Program-made: the position numbers and the translations under genes
NCBI GenBank assembly: GCA_013821425.1
Contig: JACDGV010000010.1
Span: 1 to 64,000 of the forward strand
DNA length: 64,000 nt
Source of the DNA: Nitrosospira sp.
Lineage (GTDB): Bacteria; Pseudomonadota; Gammaproteobacteria; Burkholderiales; Nitrosomonadaceae
Direction of reading: 5' to 3'
The notes under the pieces: model-generated
Told to the model about the DNA's origin: nothing
What the model saw: only the letters and a program-made list of their open reading frames with translations
Databases searched by the model: none
Shown: piece by piece, positions 9,057-16,074 of the stretch
Position numbering within the stretch: the stretch's first letter is position 1
Layout: each line of letters opens with the position of its first letter

Positions 9057-9262
9057 GACATTACAGACCTCAATTCGCTGGTGATCTGCCAGATTGGGTT
9101 ATTCTAACCCACGCCGTGGACATCAATAACGTGGGACAGGTCATTGCCATCGCTTCAGGCATCCCGGAGCCTGAGATCTATACAATGCTTCTTGCCGGGC
9201 TTGGCCTAGTCGGATTTGTGGCTCGGCGAAAGAAGATGGGTGCCCGCGCCTTTAGCGCTTGA
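9057..9262 (+). pseudogene. Remnant of a HAF-repeat PEP-CTERM protein, frameshifted
   Basis: The last ~40 codons read DINNVGQVIAIAS followed by IPEPEIYTMLLAGLGLVGF and VARRKK. This is a complete PEP-CTERM sorting signal: Pro-Glu-Pro, a membrane helix and an Arg/Lys tail. DINNVGQV is the last unit of the HAF-type repeat seen in many such proteins. In the frame just upstream, 9066-9083 reads DLNSLV, which in intact HAF proteins continues into D-L-P-D. Here DLPDWVILTHAVDINN continues in the next frame, so one base has been lost near 9083. No signal peptide or start codon is found further upstream. The remnant points to PEP-CTERM/exosortase secretion in this genome. It is absent from the ORF track because it is short and broken. 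Confidence 0.72.
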
Positions 9263-9593
9263 GGCGGCGACCCTAGTTGTAGAAGTTATAAATTTTTGAT
9301 CGCAGTCCAGAATACATGAAAGGATTTACGATGCTTTGACCTGACCCCCCTGCAGGTAAAGCGAATTTTGCCGAATTGGAAACCTCGATAAAAGTTTCCC
9401 TGCGATACAAAACGGGTCTCCCGTTTTGTGTTACTGCCCTGCCTGCGTCTGCGTGGCGGCAACACCCGCTTGCCCCGGCTTGATTTTGTTGATTGAATGT
9501 CGGGGTGTGTGATCCAGGCCTTCCCGGGCGATTGAAAGACAGGATGGGCTCTTGCCCCCCGGTAAGTAATCGCCCAGATGCAGCGCCAGCCTC
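9263..9593. other. Intergenic stretch, no gene recognised
   Basis: Between the PEP-CTERM remnant and the glycosylase gene. The 107-codon minus-strand ORF here is rich in Arg and resembles no family. The only structure seen is the perfect hairpin at 9407-9429, listed separately. Confidence 0.5.
9407..9429. repeat. Perfect 10-bp inverted repeat with 3-base loop
   Basis: ACAAAACGGG TCT CCCGTTTTGT forms a 10-bp perfect stem. It lies downstream of the minus-strand glycosylase gene and the plus-strand PEP-CTERM remnant. The flanking bases contain no T-run of useful length, so it is only a possible terminator; it might equally be a remnant of a mobile repeat. Confidence 0.5.
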
Positions 9594-10037
9594 TCACTGC
9601 TTCTTCCACTCCATTTTTTCGCCCGGAACGATGCGAAAAAATGGATGGGACTCAGGCACGATAATGTCTTGAAACTGCCGATGAAGACCTGGAGCCCGTC
9701 TTCGCAGTTTTTCCTTTAAGTGGGCCCATTCGAAGAGTAGTTGCCCATCTGTTTCCTCAATCGGGCTCACTGTCCCAGACTCGACCGTACCCGGCACTAG
9801 AATCTTCGTTGTATCGAAGTGGTAGCCCCGGCACTCTGCTTCCTCCGCAAGGCTTGCCAGAAATACTCCCATTGCCTGCAGCGGCTGAGGATGGTTCCGG
9901 AAACGCAAAAGTTGGGGATGACGGGTGTAGCCGATGGTGAAACCGGACAATACCTTTTGAGCCAACAAGGCCTCCCTCCATGCGGCGGTAAGGCCCCTGG
10001 CGTCAAGATAACGTGGGTGAAGCGTCCAGAGGCGCAT
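9594..10037 (-). CDS. Pyrimidine dimer DNA glycosylase / endonuclease V family protein
   Basis: 147 residues matching the Pyr_excise family. The N-terminus MRLWTLHPRYLDARGLTAAWREALLAQKVL and the following GYTRHPQLLRFRNHP are the family's most conserved parts; in T4 endonuclease V the N-terminal residue forms the Schiff base that cuts cyclobutane dimers, and the early Arg/His cluster contacts DNA. The bacterial relatives are small DNA repair proteins of largely untested activity. The ATG at 10037 gives the conserved N-terminus directly. It is divergent from the CapA-like gene with 65 bases between them. Repair of UV damage is the likely role, inferred from family only. Confidence 0.82.
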   Translation of the reverse strand: MRLWTLHPRYLDARGLTAAWREALLAQKVLSGFTIGYTRHPQLLRFRNHPQPLQAMGVFLASLAEEAECRGYHFDTTKILVPGTVESGTVSPIEETDGQLLFEWAHLKEKLRRRAPGLHRQFQDIIVPESHPFFRIVPGEKMEWKKQ

Positions 10038-10102
10038 AAGCTATACTTTTCCCGTAGTATTGGTCTAGCATGTAATCTTACCGTTCCGATGAATAACGTG
10101 TC

Positions 10103-11404
10103 ATGAAGAACCGCAAAAATACAAATTGTGGGAACAATGGGTTGAGGCGACGCAGGTTTATCTTTTCGACTCTTTCGGCTGGATTTACCCTGGCAGTTTC
10201 TCCGCTTTACGCCCAGGTGGCCATGAACATGCCAGAAGCGCATGTAAAGGAGGACGAAGAAAATTCGCTTGCATCCCCCCGGTCCCCGGTTTCCGGCTCA
10301 GTCACGCTGTTTCTCTGCGGCGATGTCATGACGGGGAGGGGAATCGACCAGGTCCTGCCCCACGCTGGCGACCCCATCCTCTATGAGGATTATATGAAGA
10401 GCGCGACCGGTTATGTGGAGCTTGCCGAAAGGGCCAATGGCCCGATTCCCAGGCCAGTGAATTTTTCCTATATCTGGGGCGATGCCCTGCCCGAGCTGGA
10501 TCGCAGAAAGCCCGACGTGCGCATTATCAACCTGGAGACGGCTGTCACACGCAGCGACGCTGTGCAAGACAAGGCAGTCAACTATCGCATGCATCCCGAT
10601 AATATCCCGTGTATCGCCGTGGCTGATATCGATTGCTGTGCCCTGGCGAATAATCATGTTCTGGATTGGGGATACGCCGGCCTTGCCGATACGCTGGAAA
10701 CTCTGAAAAAGGCAAATATAAGATCTGCCGGAGCAGGCCAGGATATCCGCGAGGCGCGAGAACCGGCCGTGATGCCCATTCCCGGAAAGGGGCGCGTTTT
10801 GGTATGTTCTTTTGGTTCCGAGACCAGCGGCATTCCCTCGAGCTGGGCTGCGATGCCGAGCAGAGCGGGAGTGGATTTCCTGCCCGACTTTTCTTCCGGC
10901 ACGATCCGTGGTATCAGAGAGCGCATTGCGGTGGTTAAAAGGATGAGCGACATTGTCGTTGCCTCGATTCACTGGGGCGGCAATTGGGGCTATGAGGTGC
11001 CGCGTGAGCAGCGGGAGTTTGCCTATGGGCTGATCGATGAAGCAGGGGTTGATATCGTCCACGGCCATTCGTCCCACCATGCGAAAGGGATTGAGGTTTA
11101 TCAAGGAAAGCTTGTTCTTTACGGCTGCGGCGACTTTCTCAACGACTACGAAGGTATCTCGGGACATGGAGCGTACCGGGGGGACCTGGCTCTGATGTAT
11201 TTCGTAAGCACCGATCTGTTAAGCGGCAAGCTGGTCAGCCTGGAGATGAAACCGATGCAGCTCAAGCGCTTCAGGCTTAACCGCGCTTCCAGGCTCGATG
11301 CGATCTGGCTGAGGGATGTCCTGAATCGTGAAGGAAAAAAATTTGGAAGCTGGGTAGAACTGAGTGCGGAGAATACTTTAACGTTGCGATGGGCGAATGG
11401 CTGA
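10103..11404 (+). CDS. CapA-family protein (poly-gamma-glutamate synthesis / metallophosphatase-like) with Tat-type signal
   Basis: 433 residues. A twin-arginine style signal, RRRRFIFSTLSAGFTLAVSP followed by LYAQ, occupies residues ~15-38, so export in folded form to the periplasm is likely. The mature part has the CapA metallophosphatase signature: TLFLCGDVMTGRGID near residue 71, INLETAVT, CCALANNHVLDWG, VVASIHWGGNWGYE and DIVHGHSSHHAKGIEVY with metal-binding Asp, Asn and His residues. CapA proteins accompany capsule or poly-gamma-glutamate export, but no capB/capC lie nearby, so its partner is unknown. The ATG at 10103 gives the signal peptide at the right place. It stands alone, divergent from the glycosylase gene. 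Confidence 0.88.
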   Translation: MKNRKNTNCGNNGLRRRRFIFSTLSAGFTLAVSPLYAQVAMNMPEAHVKEDEENSLASPRSPVSGSVTLFLCGDVMTGRGIDQVLPHAGDPILYEDYMKSATGYVELAERANGPIPRPVNFSYIWGDALPELDRRKPDVRIINLETAVTRSDAVQDKAVNYRMHPDNIPCIAVADIDCCALANNHVLDWGYAGLADTLETLKKANIRSAGAGQDIREAREPAVMPIPGKGRVLVCSFGSETSGIPSSWAAMPSRAGVDFLPDFSSGTIRGIRERIAVVKRMSDIVVASIHWGGNWGYEVPREQREFAYGLIDEAGVDIVHGHSSHHAKGIEVYQGKLVLYGCGDFLNDYEGISGHGAYRGDLALMYFVSTDLLSGKLVSLEMKPMQLKRFRLNRASRLDAIWLRDVLNREGKKFGSWVELSAENTLTLRWANG

Positions 11405-11544
11405 CATCACTGCTTGTTACTTTCGCGAAATGCGGGAATGACGATAATGGTGAGGCCAAATCCGCTTTGCGATGGGTGTGCATTCCAGGCTCGCGGGGGG
11501 ATTAGACCAGGCCTTGCATTGATTTACGATCTTGATGTGAACTG

Positions 11545-11841
11545 ATGGAACGGAACCCGGCTGTCTATATGCTTGCAAGCAAGTATAACGGCACACTTTA
11601 CATTGGTGTGACCAGTGACCCGATGAAGCGAGTATGGGAGCACAAACAGAATCTGGCAAAAGGGTTCACTCAAAAATATGATGTACACATGCTTGTTTAC
11701 TTCGAAGTGCATTATGAGATGGCCGAGGCAATTCGACGCGAGAAACAGCTCAAGAAATGGAACCGGGCGTGGAAGATAGAATTGATCGAGAAGTCCAACC
11801 CCGGCTGGCGGGATTTATGGCGCGACATTGTCATTGTATAG
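11545..11841 (+). CDS. GIY-YIG nuclease family protein
   Basis: 98 residues, one GIY-YIG domain of the short standalone type. Its motif appears as AVYMLASKYNGTLYIGVT (the GIY and YIG parts reading VYM and YIG), followed by the conserved Arg in DPMKRVWEHK and the Glu in EAIRREKQLKKW. Such single-domain proteins are widespread in bacteria and probably act on DNA, but their roles are mostly unknown. The gene lies 140 bases after the CapA-like gene and is read in the same direction; it need not be functionally related. Confidence 0.88.
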   Translation: MERNPAVYMLASKYNGTLYIGVTSDPMKRVWEHKQNLAKGFTQKYDVHMLVYFEVHYEMAEAIRREKQLKKWNRAWKIELIEKSNPGWRDLWRDIVIV

Positions 11842-11950
11842 GTGGATTCCCGCCTTTCGCAGATGATAGTAAGGAGGGGGCACGAGAAAGCAGGCGGTGA
11901 TGGCTGAGGCCGGTTTCCACCGAAGCTTTGTTCAGAAGCTCCTTCGCGGG

Positions 11951-13444
11951 TCAGGGTTGTCCGGCTCCGGGCAGCCGGAGGAACTCCCGCCGGGTCTTGG
12001 GCCCATACGTGAGGAAGTGCGGCTCGGGGTGTTCCAGGTACGCAAGCCGCTCGCGGGCGAGCCGATCGCGGCTGATGTATTTCTTCACTTCATCCGCGCT
12101 GATCGAATAAACCTTTGCTGCATTGAGACCAAAAATCTTTGCGCGCAGCTGCGGCGTAATTTCGGGATATCCATGCCTGGCGCGCAATTCGGGCGTGATC
12201 TGAAATGCGCGGAACGCCTGAATCTGATCCTGGGGGGAACCGTACCAGATCGAATCAGTGCCCCACAAAACGTTGTCCTCGCCGCAGTACTTCAAGAGTT
12301 TGCCCAGCACATGCGCCCCAGCTTCCGGGTCGCGCATCAGAAACCGCCACGTACTTCCGAGTTCCGCGTAAACGTTACTATTTGGCGCAACGCCATTCTC
12401 GATCAGGGAGCGAATCAGGGTATCGACGCCGTCATCTGCGCCTCTACCCTTGAAGGCGCGTTCCGGAAAGCTTGTGACAAAGCCCGAGTGATAGACCAGG
12501 AAGGCAACGTCCGGAAAGCGCTTTGCGACGACACCGATGTCGCTGCATTGGCTGTGCTCGTAGGATTTCTTGCCGAAGGGGAGGCCTTTGTGTATGCAAA
12601 TGACCTTGACGTCTAGCTTGCGCGCCTTTTCGATGAAACGCGTGCCGATGTCATCTGATAAAAAGTAGCCCTTACCGTCCGGGCCGAACTGGGTATAGGT
12701 TTTCCAGGCAGATACGCCCCAGCGTTCCTTCAGCTCGTCCATTGCTTCGAGATCGTATGCTTGATTAGGGTTGACACGGCCATGGAGCAGCAGGCGATGC
12801 ATGCCCTCCATGCGGTCGACGATTTTGCGCACCGCATCCGCAGTCTGTATGGTGAGGGGCTCGGCGTCGGGACGAGAGGGGACGAATGAGAGCACCATCA
12901 TGTCGGTATCGGAATCGAGGAATACGTCCTTTATGAACTCCTCCGGGCCCAGGCAGCGCAGGTAGCTCCGCGCCCCCGGTTCCGATGCAAGCGCGCAGCC
13001 TGTCTTTGGCATTTGGCTCAGCGGATTGGAGCCGGCCGGGAGTTTTCTTAGCCATGGACCATTCGGATCCACGAAGTGGCCCTGCACGTCGAAGATAAAT
13101 TCTCCGGGGGCGCTGCCGATGTGCGTCTGTGCGAGTTCGTGTTCGAGCGCGGCTTCGCGCGGAAGATCGAAGAAGCCCCCGGTTTTGCCTGCCGCGGCGT
13201 TTGCGGCATTAAAGGCAAGAAGGGTGGATGCCGCGCCACAAGCCGAGATGAGGAAGTCTCTGCGCGAAACGGCCAGGCGTCTCGCATTCTTTCCGGCTGC
13301 TTCTTGTGCAACGCGGTTTGCCGCACGGTTTACGGGCGATAACGGCACGGGCTCGAACTCTCCGTTCGAGGTTGTGTCAATCTTGATCGGTAGCCGGGTG
13401 CCGTCGGGATCGACGCGTGGCGTTGAAGGGTGAAATGGTTTCAT
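11951..13444 (-). CDS. Tat-exported amidohydrolase family protein (amidohydrolase 2 type)
   Basis: 497 residues from the ATG at 13444, which has AAGGA eight bases upstream; the ORF-track start 55 codons earlier lacks a ribosome site and adds unrelated sequence. A twin-arginine signal, SRRDFLISACGAASTLLAF, appears only at residue ~60 after a non-conserved Pro-rich leader. The catalytic part has DVQGHFVDPNG near residue 115 (first metal His), VICIHKGLPFG, AFLVYHSGF, and GTDSIWYGSP with the late Asp. These fit the amidohydrolase_2 branch, which includes decarboxylases and lactone hydrolases. Substrate unknown. The many long plus-strand ORFs opposite it are shadows. It stands alone in a gene-poor stretch. 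Confidence 0.85.
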   Translation of the reverse strand: MKPFHPSTPRVDPDGTRLPIKIDTTSNGEFEPVPLSPVNRAANRVAQEAAGKNARRLAVSRRDFLISACGAASTLLAFNAANAAAGKTGGFFDLPREAALEHELAQTHIGSAPGEFIFDVQGHFVDPNGPWLRKLPAGSNPLSQMPKTGCALASEPGARSYLRCLGPEEFIKDVFLDSDTDMMVLSFVPSRPDAEPLTIQTADAVRKIVDRMEGMHRLLLHGRVNPNQAYDLEAMDELKERWGVSAWKTYTQFGPDGKGYFLSDDIGTRFIEKARKLDVKVICIHKGLPFGKKSYEHSQCSDIGVVAKRFPDVAFLVYHSGFVTSFPERAFKGRGADDGVDTLIRSLIENGVAPNSNVYAELGSTWRFLMRDPEAGAHVLGKLLKYCGEDNVLWGTDSIWYGSPQDQIQAFRAFQITPELRARHGYPEITPQLRAKIFGLNAAKVYSISADEVKKYISRDRLARERLAYLEHPEPHFLTYGPKTRREFLRLPGAGQP

Positions 13445-13897
13445 GCTGGGATGTCCTTTAGAAACGGAAATAAACGCGAGCGCAGGGTGGTTCATCCCCA
13501 GCAAGTCAATTCGAGTACCGCCCTTCCGTTCCGCGCGCGACTTGCCGTACTCGGTCCTGAACCGGTATTCCCCCCGTTGCCACGGGATTTGGCTCCTTTT
13601 GGGAAACAATATACAGGGGGCCCTTCCAACAGATTAGTACAGCAGAATCGCTTTGGCAAAGAATGTTCGCAGATCGGGTAACGCCAGAACCTGCAGGTTC
13701 GCACTGGTTCATGCGTAACCGATGTGCCTTCCTGTTGTCACTCGAACCGCTTCATCCCTAAACCCGCATCGGGAAAGCGGGAAAGGATCCTGTTATCGTG
13801 GCGCGAGCGGCAAGAAAATAATCAAGCGCCATACTGAGTTTGTTGCGGTTGGGGTCTCGATCCTCACCGCTGCCGGCTAAATTTCTGGAGATCCAGG
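13445..13897. other. Intergenic stretch upstream of two divergent genes
   Basis: About 450 bases between the amidohydrolase start and the plus-strand outer-membrane-like gene. Both should have promoters here, but no -35/-10 pair stands out. Several 60-90 codon ORFs overlap each other on both strands and show no family features. Confidence 0.5.
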
Positions 13898-14647
13898 ATG
13901 AAAAGAAATATTCATTACTTCGCTTTGTTAACCGGCTTTCTCGCCGGGATCAGTCTGGCACGCGAAGCTTACGCGGAAACAAACGATGCAATCCTTAGTA
14001 GTCAGGAATTGGGAATACCTGAGCCGCTGGTATTTGATTTGGTTAGACCTCTGGGCTCGCCCAGAGGTGAGCTTGAGGTTAATGCTTTAATAACGCAATC
14101 CTCTCAAACTGGCCAGTTCGCATGGGCTCCGGAAATTGAGTACGCATTTGCTGACGGGTATGCGGTTGAGCTAGAGTTGCCATTCGAGAACGCGTCATTT
14201 GAAGAATACAAGCTTGGGCTACAGGGCACCTTTGGTGAGTTGCTTAACGGGCGGATGATACATGGGTGGCAGGCTTTGGGGCGTCATCGCAGGCATGAGA
14301 ATTTGTACTCCGGGGATATCCTCTACCTGAACGGTATCCGGCTTTCCGATCGGTGGAGCATCATGAACATGCTTGGCGTCAGGCGCACCGATTTCCGAAA
14401 GCGCGGCGATATCGTCGCCTTATTGAATAATAATTTGTTTTACCATTATTCGCATCGTTTAACGTTTGGAGTAGAGGTCAACAACGAAGTCCAAGAACGC
14501 AAACAGTGGGGCTATCGATTAACACCTCAACTTCATTACAGCTTTAGTTCGGATAAAGCAGTGCAGATAGGCGGAGGACCCGCGCGATTGGATAAGGGCA
14601 AGAAAACCGACTGGTTGTTTGCAGCACGGTTCATTCAGACGTTTTAA
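13898..14647 (+). CDS. Putative outer-membrane beta-barrel protein, unknown function
   Basis: 249 residues with a clear signal peptide (MKRNIHYFALLTGFLAGIS ... AYA at ~residue 27). The mature part alternates polar and hydrophobic residues in short strands, such as GQFAWAPEIEYAFADGYAVELELPF, YKLGLQGTFGEL, LTFGVEVNNEV and YRLTPQLHYSF, and ends in RFIQTF with a terminal Phe. This is the pattern of a small outer-membrane barrel. I do not recognise a family; proteins annotated as transporter or phenol-degradation-type barrels look similar in outline. RBS GGAGATCCAGG precedes the ATG. It is followed by a strong bidirectional terminator shared with the 6S RNA gene. Confidence 0.7.
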   Translation: MKRNIHYFALLTGFLAGISLAREAYAETNDAILSSQELGIPEPLVFDLVRPLGSPRGELEVNALITQSSQTGQFAWAPEIEYAFADGYAVELELPFENASFEEYKLGLQGTFGELLNGRMIHGWQALGRHRRHENLYSGDILYLNGIRLSDRWSIMNMLGVRRTDFRKRGDIVALLNNNLFYHYSHRLTFGVEVNNEVQERKQWGYRLTPQLHYSFSSDKAVQIGGGPARLDKGKKTDWLFAARFIQTF

Positions 14648-14700
14648 ACGATAATTGTTTGGCCGGGCTGGCAAAAACAGATTTCTATTCGAGAGGATAA

Positions 14701-14733
14701 GACAAAAAAAGCGGCTTGGCCGCTTTTTTTGTC
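14701..14733. terminator. Bidirectional Rho-independent terminator
   Basis: GACAAAAAAAGCGGC TTG GCCGCTTTTTTTGTC: a 15-bp perfect stem with a GC-rich top and A/T runs on both sides. It ends the plus-strand outer-membrane-like gene and, in the other direction, the 6S RNA transcript. Confidence 0.93.
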
Positions 14734-14739
14734 TTGAAT

Positions 14740-14923
14740 AAAGTCCCCGCAAATGCCGTCAGACCATTTATCTTGAACCTTAAGGTCCAAGGCGGTCGCC
14801 TGCCGGAGGCATCAGGCGCTTCCGTGTAGGACGCGCACAACAGCCTCACATTCGCTGGCAACCAATTCTTAAAAAGTTGGTTCAAAGAATATAGGCCTAA
14901 ACGAACACCGCAGGGAACAACTC
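14740..14923 (-). ncRNA. ssrS: 6S RNA
   Basis: About 184 nt directly downstream of zapA on the minus strand, the usual position of 6S RNA in Proteobacteria. The ends pair as in 6S: the 5' part GTTCCCTGCGG near 14910-14922 with GCGGGGAC near the 3' end (14742-14750). The inner arm contains CCTTGGACCTTAAGGTTCAAG, very close to the CCTTGAACC...GGTTCAAG arm of E. coli 6S, plus a GCGCCTGATGCC/GGCAGGCG hairpin. The 3' end is followed within ten bases by the shared terminator. 6S RNA mimics an open promoter and sequesters sigma-70 RNA polymerase in stationary phase. Ends are approximate. The call rests on length, pairing and synteny, not on a covariance search. Confidence 0.82.
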
Positions 14924-15005
14924 TTATCATTTCCACCCGGGGGCGCATTACCCCGATGGCGCAAATGAGGAATTAGTCGGCTGGCTTGAGATCAGGTAAC
15001 CTGGA

Positions 15006-15314
15006 CTAGAACAGCTTGTCCTGCTCCGGCATTACCGCATCAAGCGTTGCCTGCATGCGATCGATTCTACGCCTAAATTCTTCCGTGTCAAACCCCTCCC
15101 TGTTTCTTGCAGTGAGCAATTCATGGGTGATATTGAGTGCCGCCATGATAGTAACGCGCTCGGAACCGACGACCTTGCCGCTGTCCCGGATCTCACGCAT
15201 TCTTTTGTCGAGATAAGTTACTGCTTGCAACAGTTCTTCCCGCTCGCCGTCCGGACAGACGACGCGGAATTCGCGGCCCATGATCGTTACATCCATGGTC
15301 TTGCCCGTATTCAT
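15006..15314 (-). CDS. zapA: Cell division protein ZapA
   Basis: 102 residues, the size of ZapA. It opens MDVTIMGREFRVVCPDGERE after a short leader and continues with the Ile/Leu-heptad helix LLQAVTYLDKRMREIRDSGK and VTIMAALNITHELL, the dimer and coiled-coil parts that bundle FtsZ filaments at mid-cell. Its ATG overlaps the TGA of the upstream zapB-like gene in ATGA, so both are translated together, and 6S RNA follows 80 bases downstream. This order is standard in Beta- and Gammaproteobacteria. Confidence 0.93.
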   Translation of the reverse strand: MNTGKTMDVTIMGREFRVVCPDGEREELLQAVTYLDKRMREIRDSGKVVGSERVTIMAALNITHELLTARNREGFDTEEFRRRIDRMQATLDAVMPEQDKLF

Positions 15315-15511
15315 TCGTCGCTTCCGGGGATTTTTGTCAAAAGGGCTTCGAGGCGGGAGGTTGCCGCATTTATTTTTTCCGAGAGGCGCTTGTTTTCGCT
15401 GTCAGCGCCAGCCAATTGTTGACGCAGTTGGATGTTTTCTGCCCGCAGTTGCCGGCAAAGGCGCACGAATTGATTGATTTTATCTTCCAGGGAGTTCAGT
15501 TCCGATTCCAT
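15311..15511 (-). CDS. Small coiled-coil protein, TIGR02449/ZapB-like
   Basis: 66 residues from the ATG at 15511; the ORF-track TTG start adds twelve residues that do not fit the coiled coil. Nearly all of it is a heptad-repeat helix, MESELNSLEDKINQFVRLCR followed by QLRAENIQLRQQLAGADSEN. This family is found immediately upstream of zapA and is thought to work with it in Z-ring assembly, like ZapB. The 4-base overlap with zapA supports this. The sequence itself only shows a coiled coil; the role is inferred from position. Confidence 0.82.
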   Translation of the reverse strand: MESELNSLEDKINQFVRLCRQLRAENIQLRQQLAGADSENKRLSEKINAATSRLEALLTKIPGSDE

Positions 15512-15694
15512 CGGATCACTATAGTTGTGAATTCCGTGTCGCGTCAACTCATAAGAAGCCTTTTTAAATGTAGTTTGGTATCAACGCAATGATAGCCACC
15601 ACGTTTATCCGATCCGGTCCAGGGAATCCATTTCAACGCTCCGGCGCGTCCCGACGCGGGGGTGCTCCGGTTCTGGTAGAATTCCGCCACATTT

Positions 15695-15945
15695 GAGGTG
15701 CTCCGGCCGTGTTACGGTCGAGTTAAACGGGAACCAGGTAAGGGAGCTTCCGGATCAGTCGATCACGAACTGTTCAGGAGGCCCCATGATGCCTGGGCTG
15801 CCCCCGCAACGGTAAGCAAGTGTGGGCGTATCAGAACCTTCGACAAGTCTGCTTGAGACTTGTCGAAGGTTCCCTAATGTCACTGTGAACTCTCCAGTTC
15901 ATGGGAAGGCGCTACGTCAAATCCTGCGAGCCCGGATACCGGCCT
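15695..15945 (+). promoter_or_regulatory. Cobalamin (adenosylcobalamin) riboswitch
   Basis: Canonical elements appear in order: GAGGTGCTCCGG at the start, AGTTAAACGGGAA, CTGCCCCCGCAACGGTAAGC (core with the B12-box-like part), TGTCACTGTG, GGGAAGGCGC and finally GCGAGCCCGGATACCGGCC. This aptamer binds coenzyme B12 and shuts off the downstream gene, here the TonB-dependent receptor whose ATG is ~130 bases further on. Between the CGCAAC core and the CACTG element sits an unusually long hairpin (see separate entry). No T-run follows, so control is more likely at translation or via Rho than by an intrinsic terminator. A TAGAAT box at 15677-15682 might be the promoter -10. Confidence 0.92.
15834..15872 (+). 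repeat. 17-bp perfect hairpin inside the cobalamin riboswitch
   Basis: GAACCTTCGACAAGTCT, a 5-base loop GCTTG, then AGACTTGTCGAAGGTTC. The stem is perfect over 17 bp and lies in a peripheral variable region of the aptamer, where a much shorter stem is normal. It has the look of an inserted palindromic repeat unit. Confidence 0.9.
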
Positions 15946-16074
15946 TGAATGCGTATGGAAATATCGCGTGGGGCGGTATCCCTGATCGATATCCTTTCTC
16001 GCTCAAGGCGTCTCCGCGGTATTTTCTTGTTAACCACATGTTGGACGGCGGGTCCATCAATACAAGAAGATACC

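Noticed and set aside
9286-9609. 107-codon minus-strand ORF before the glycosylase gene
   Set aside because: Arg-rich, no homology pattern, and it crosses the perfect hairpin at 9407-9429.
10298-11167. 289-codon minus-strand ORF opposite the CapA-like gene
   Set aside because: Shadow of a gene with clear CapA motifs and signal peptide.
11897-12616. 239-codon plus-strand ORF opposite the amidohydrolase
   Set aside because: It lies entirely antisense to a well-supported gene and has no family features; the amidohydrolase frame explains the open reading.
14046-14068. 9-bp inverted repeat ACCTCTGGG/CCCAGAGGT in the outer-membrane-like gene
   Set aside because: Inside coding sequence without T-run or regulatory context; most likely chance or mild mRNA structure.
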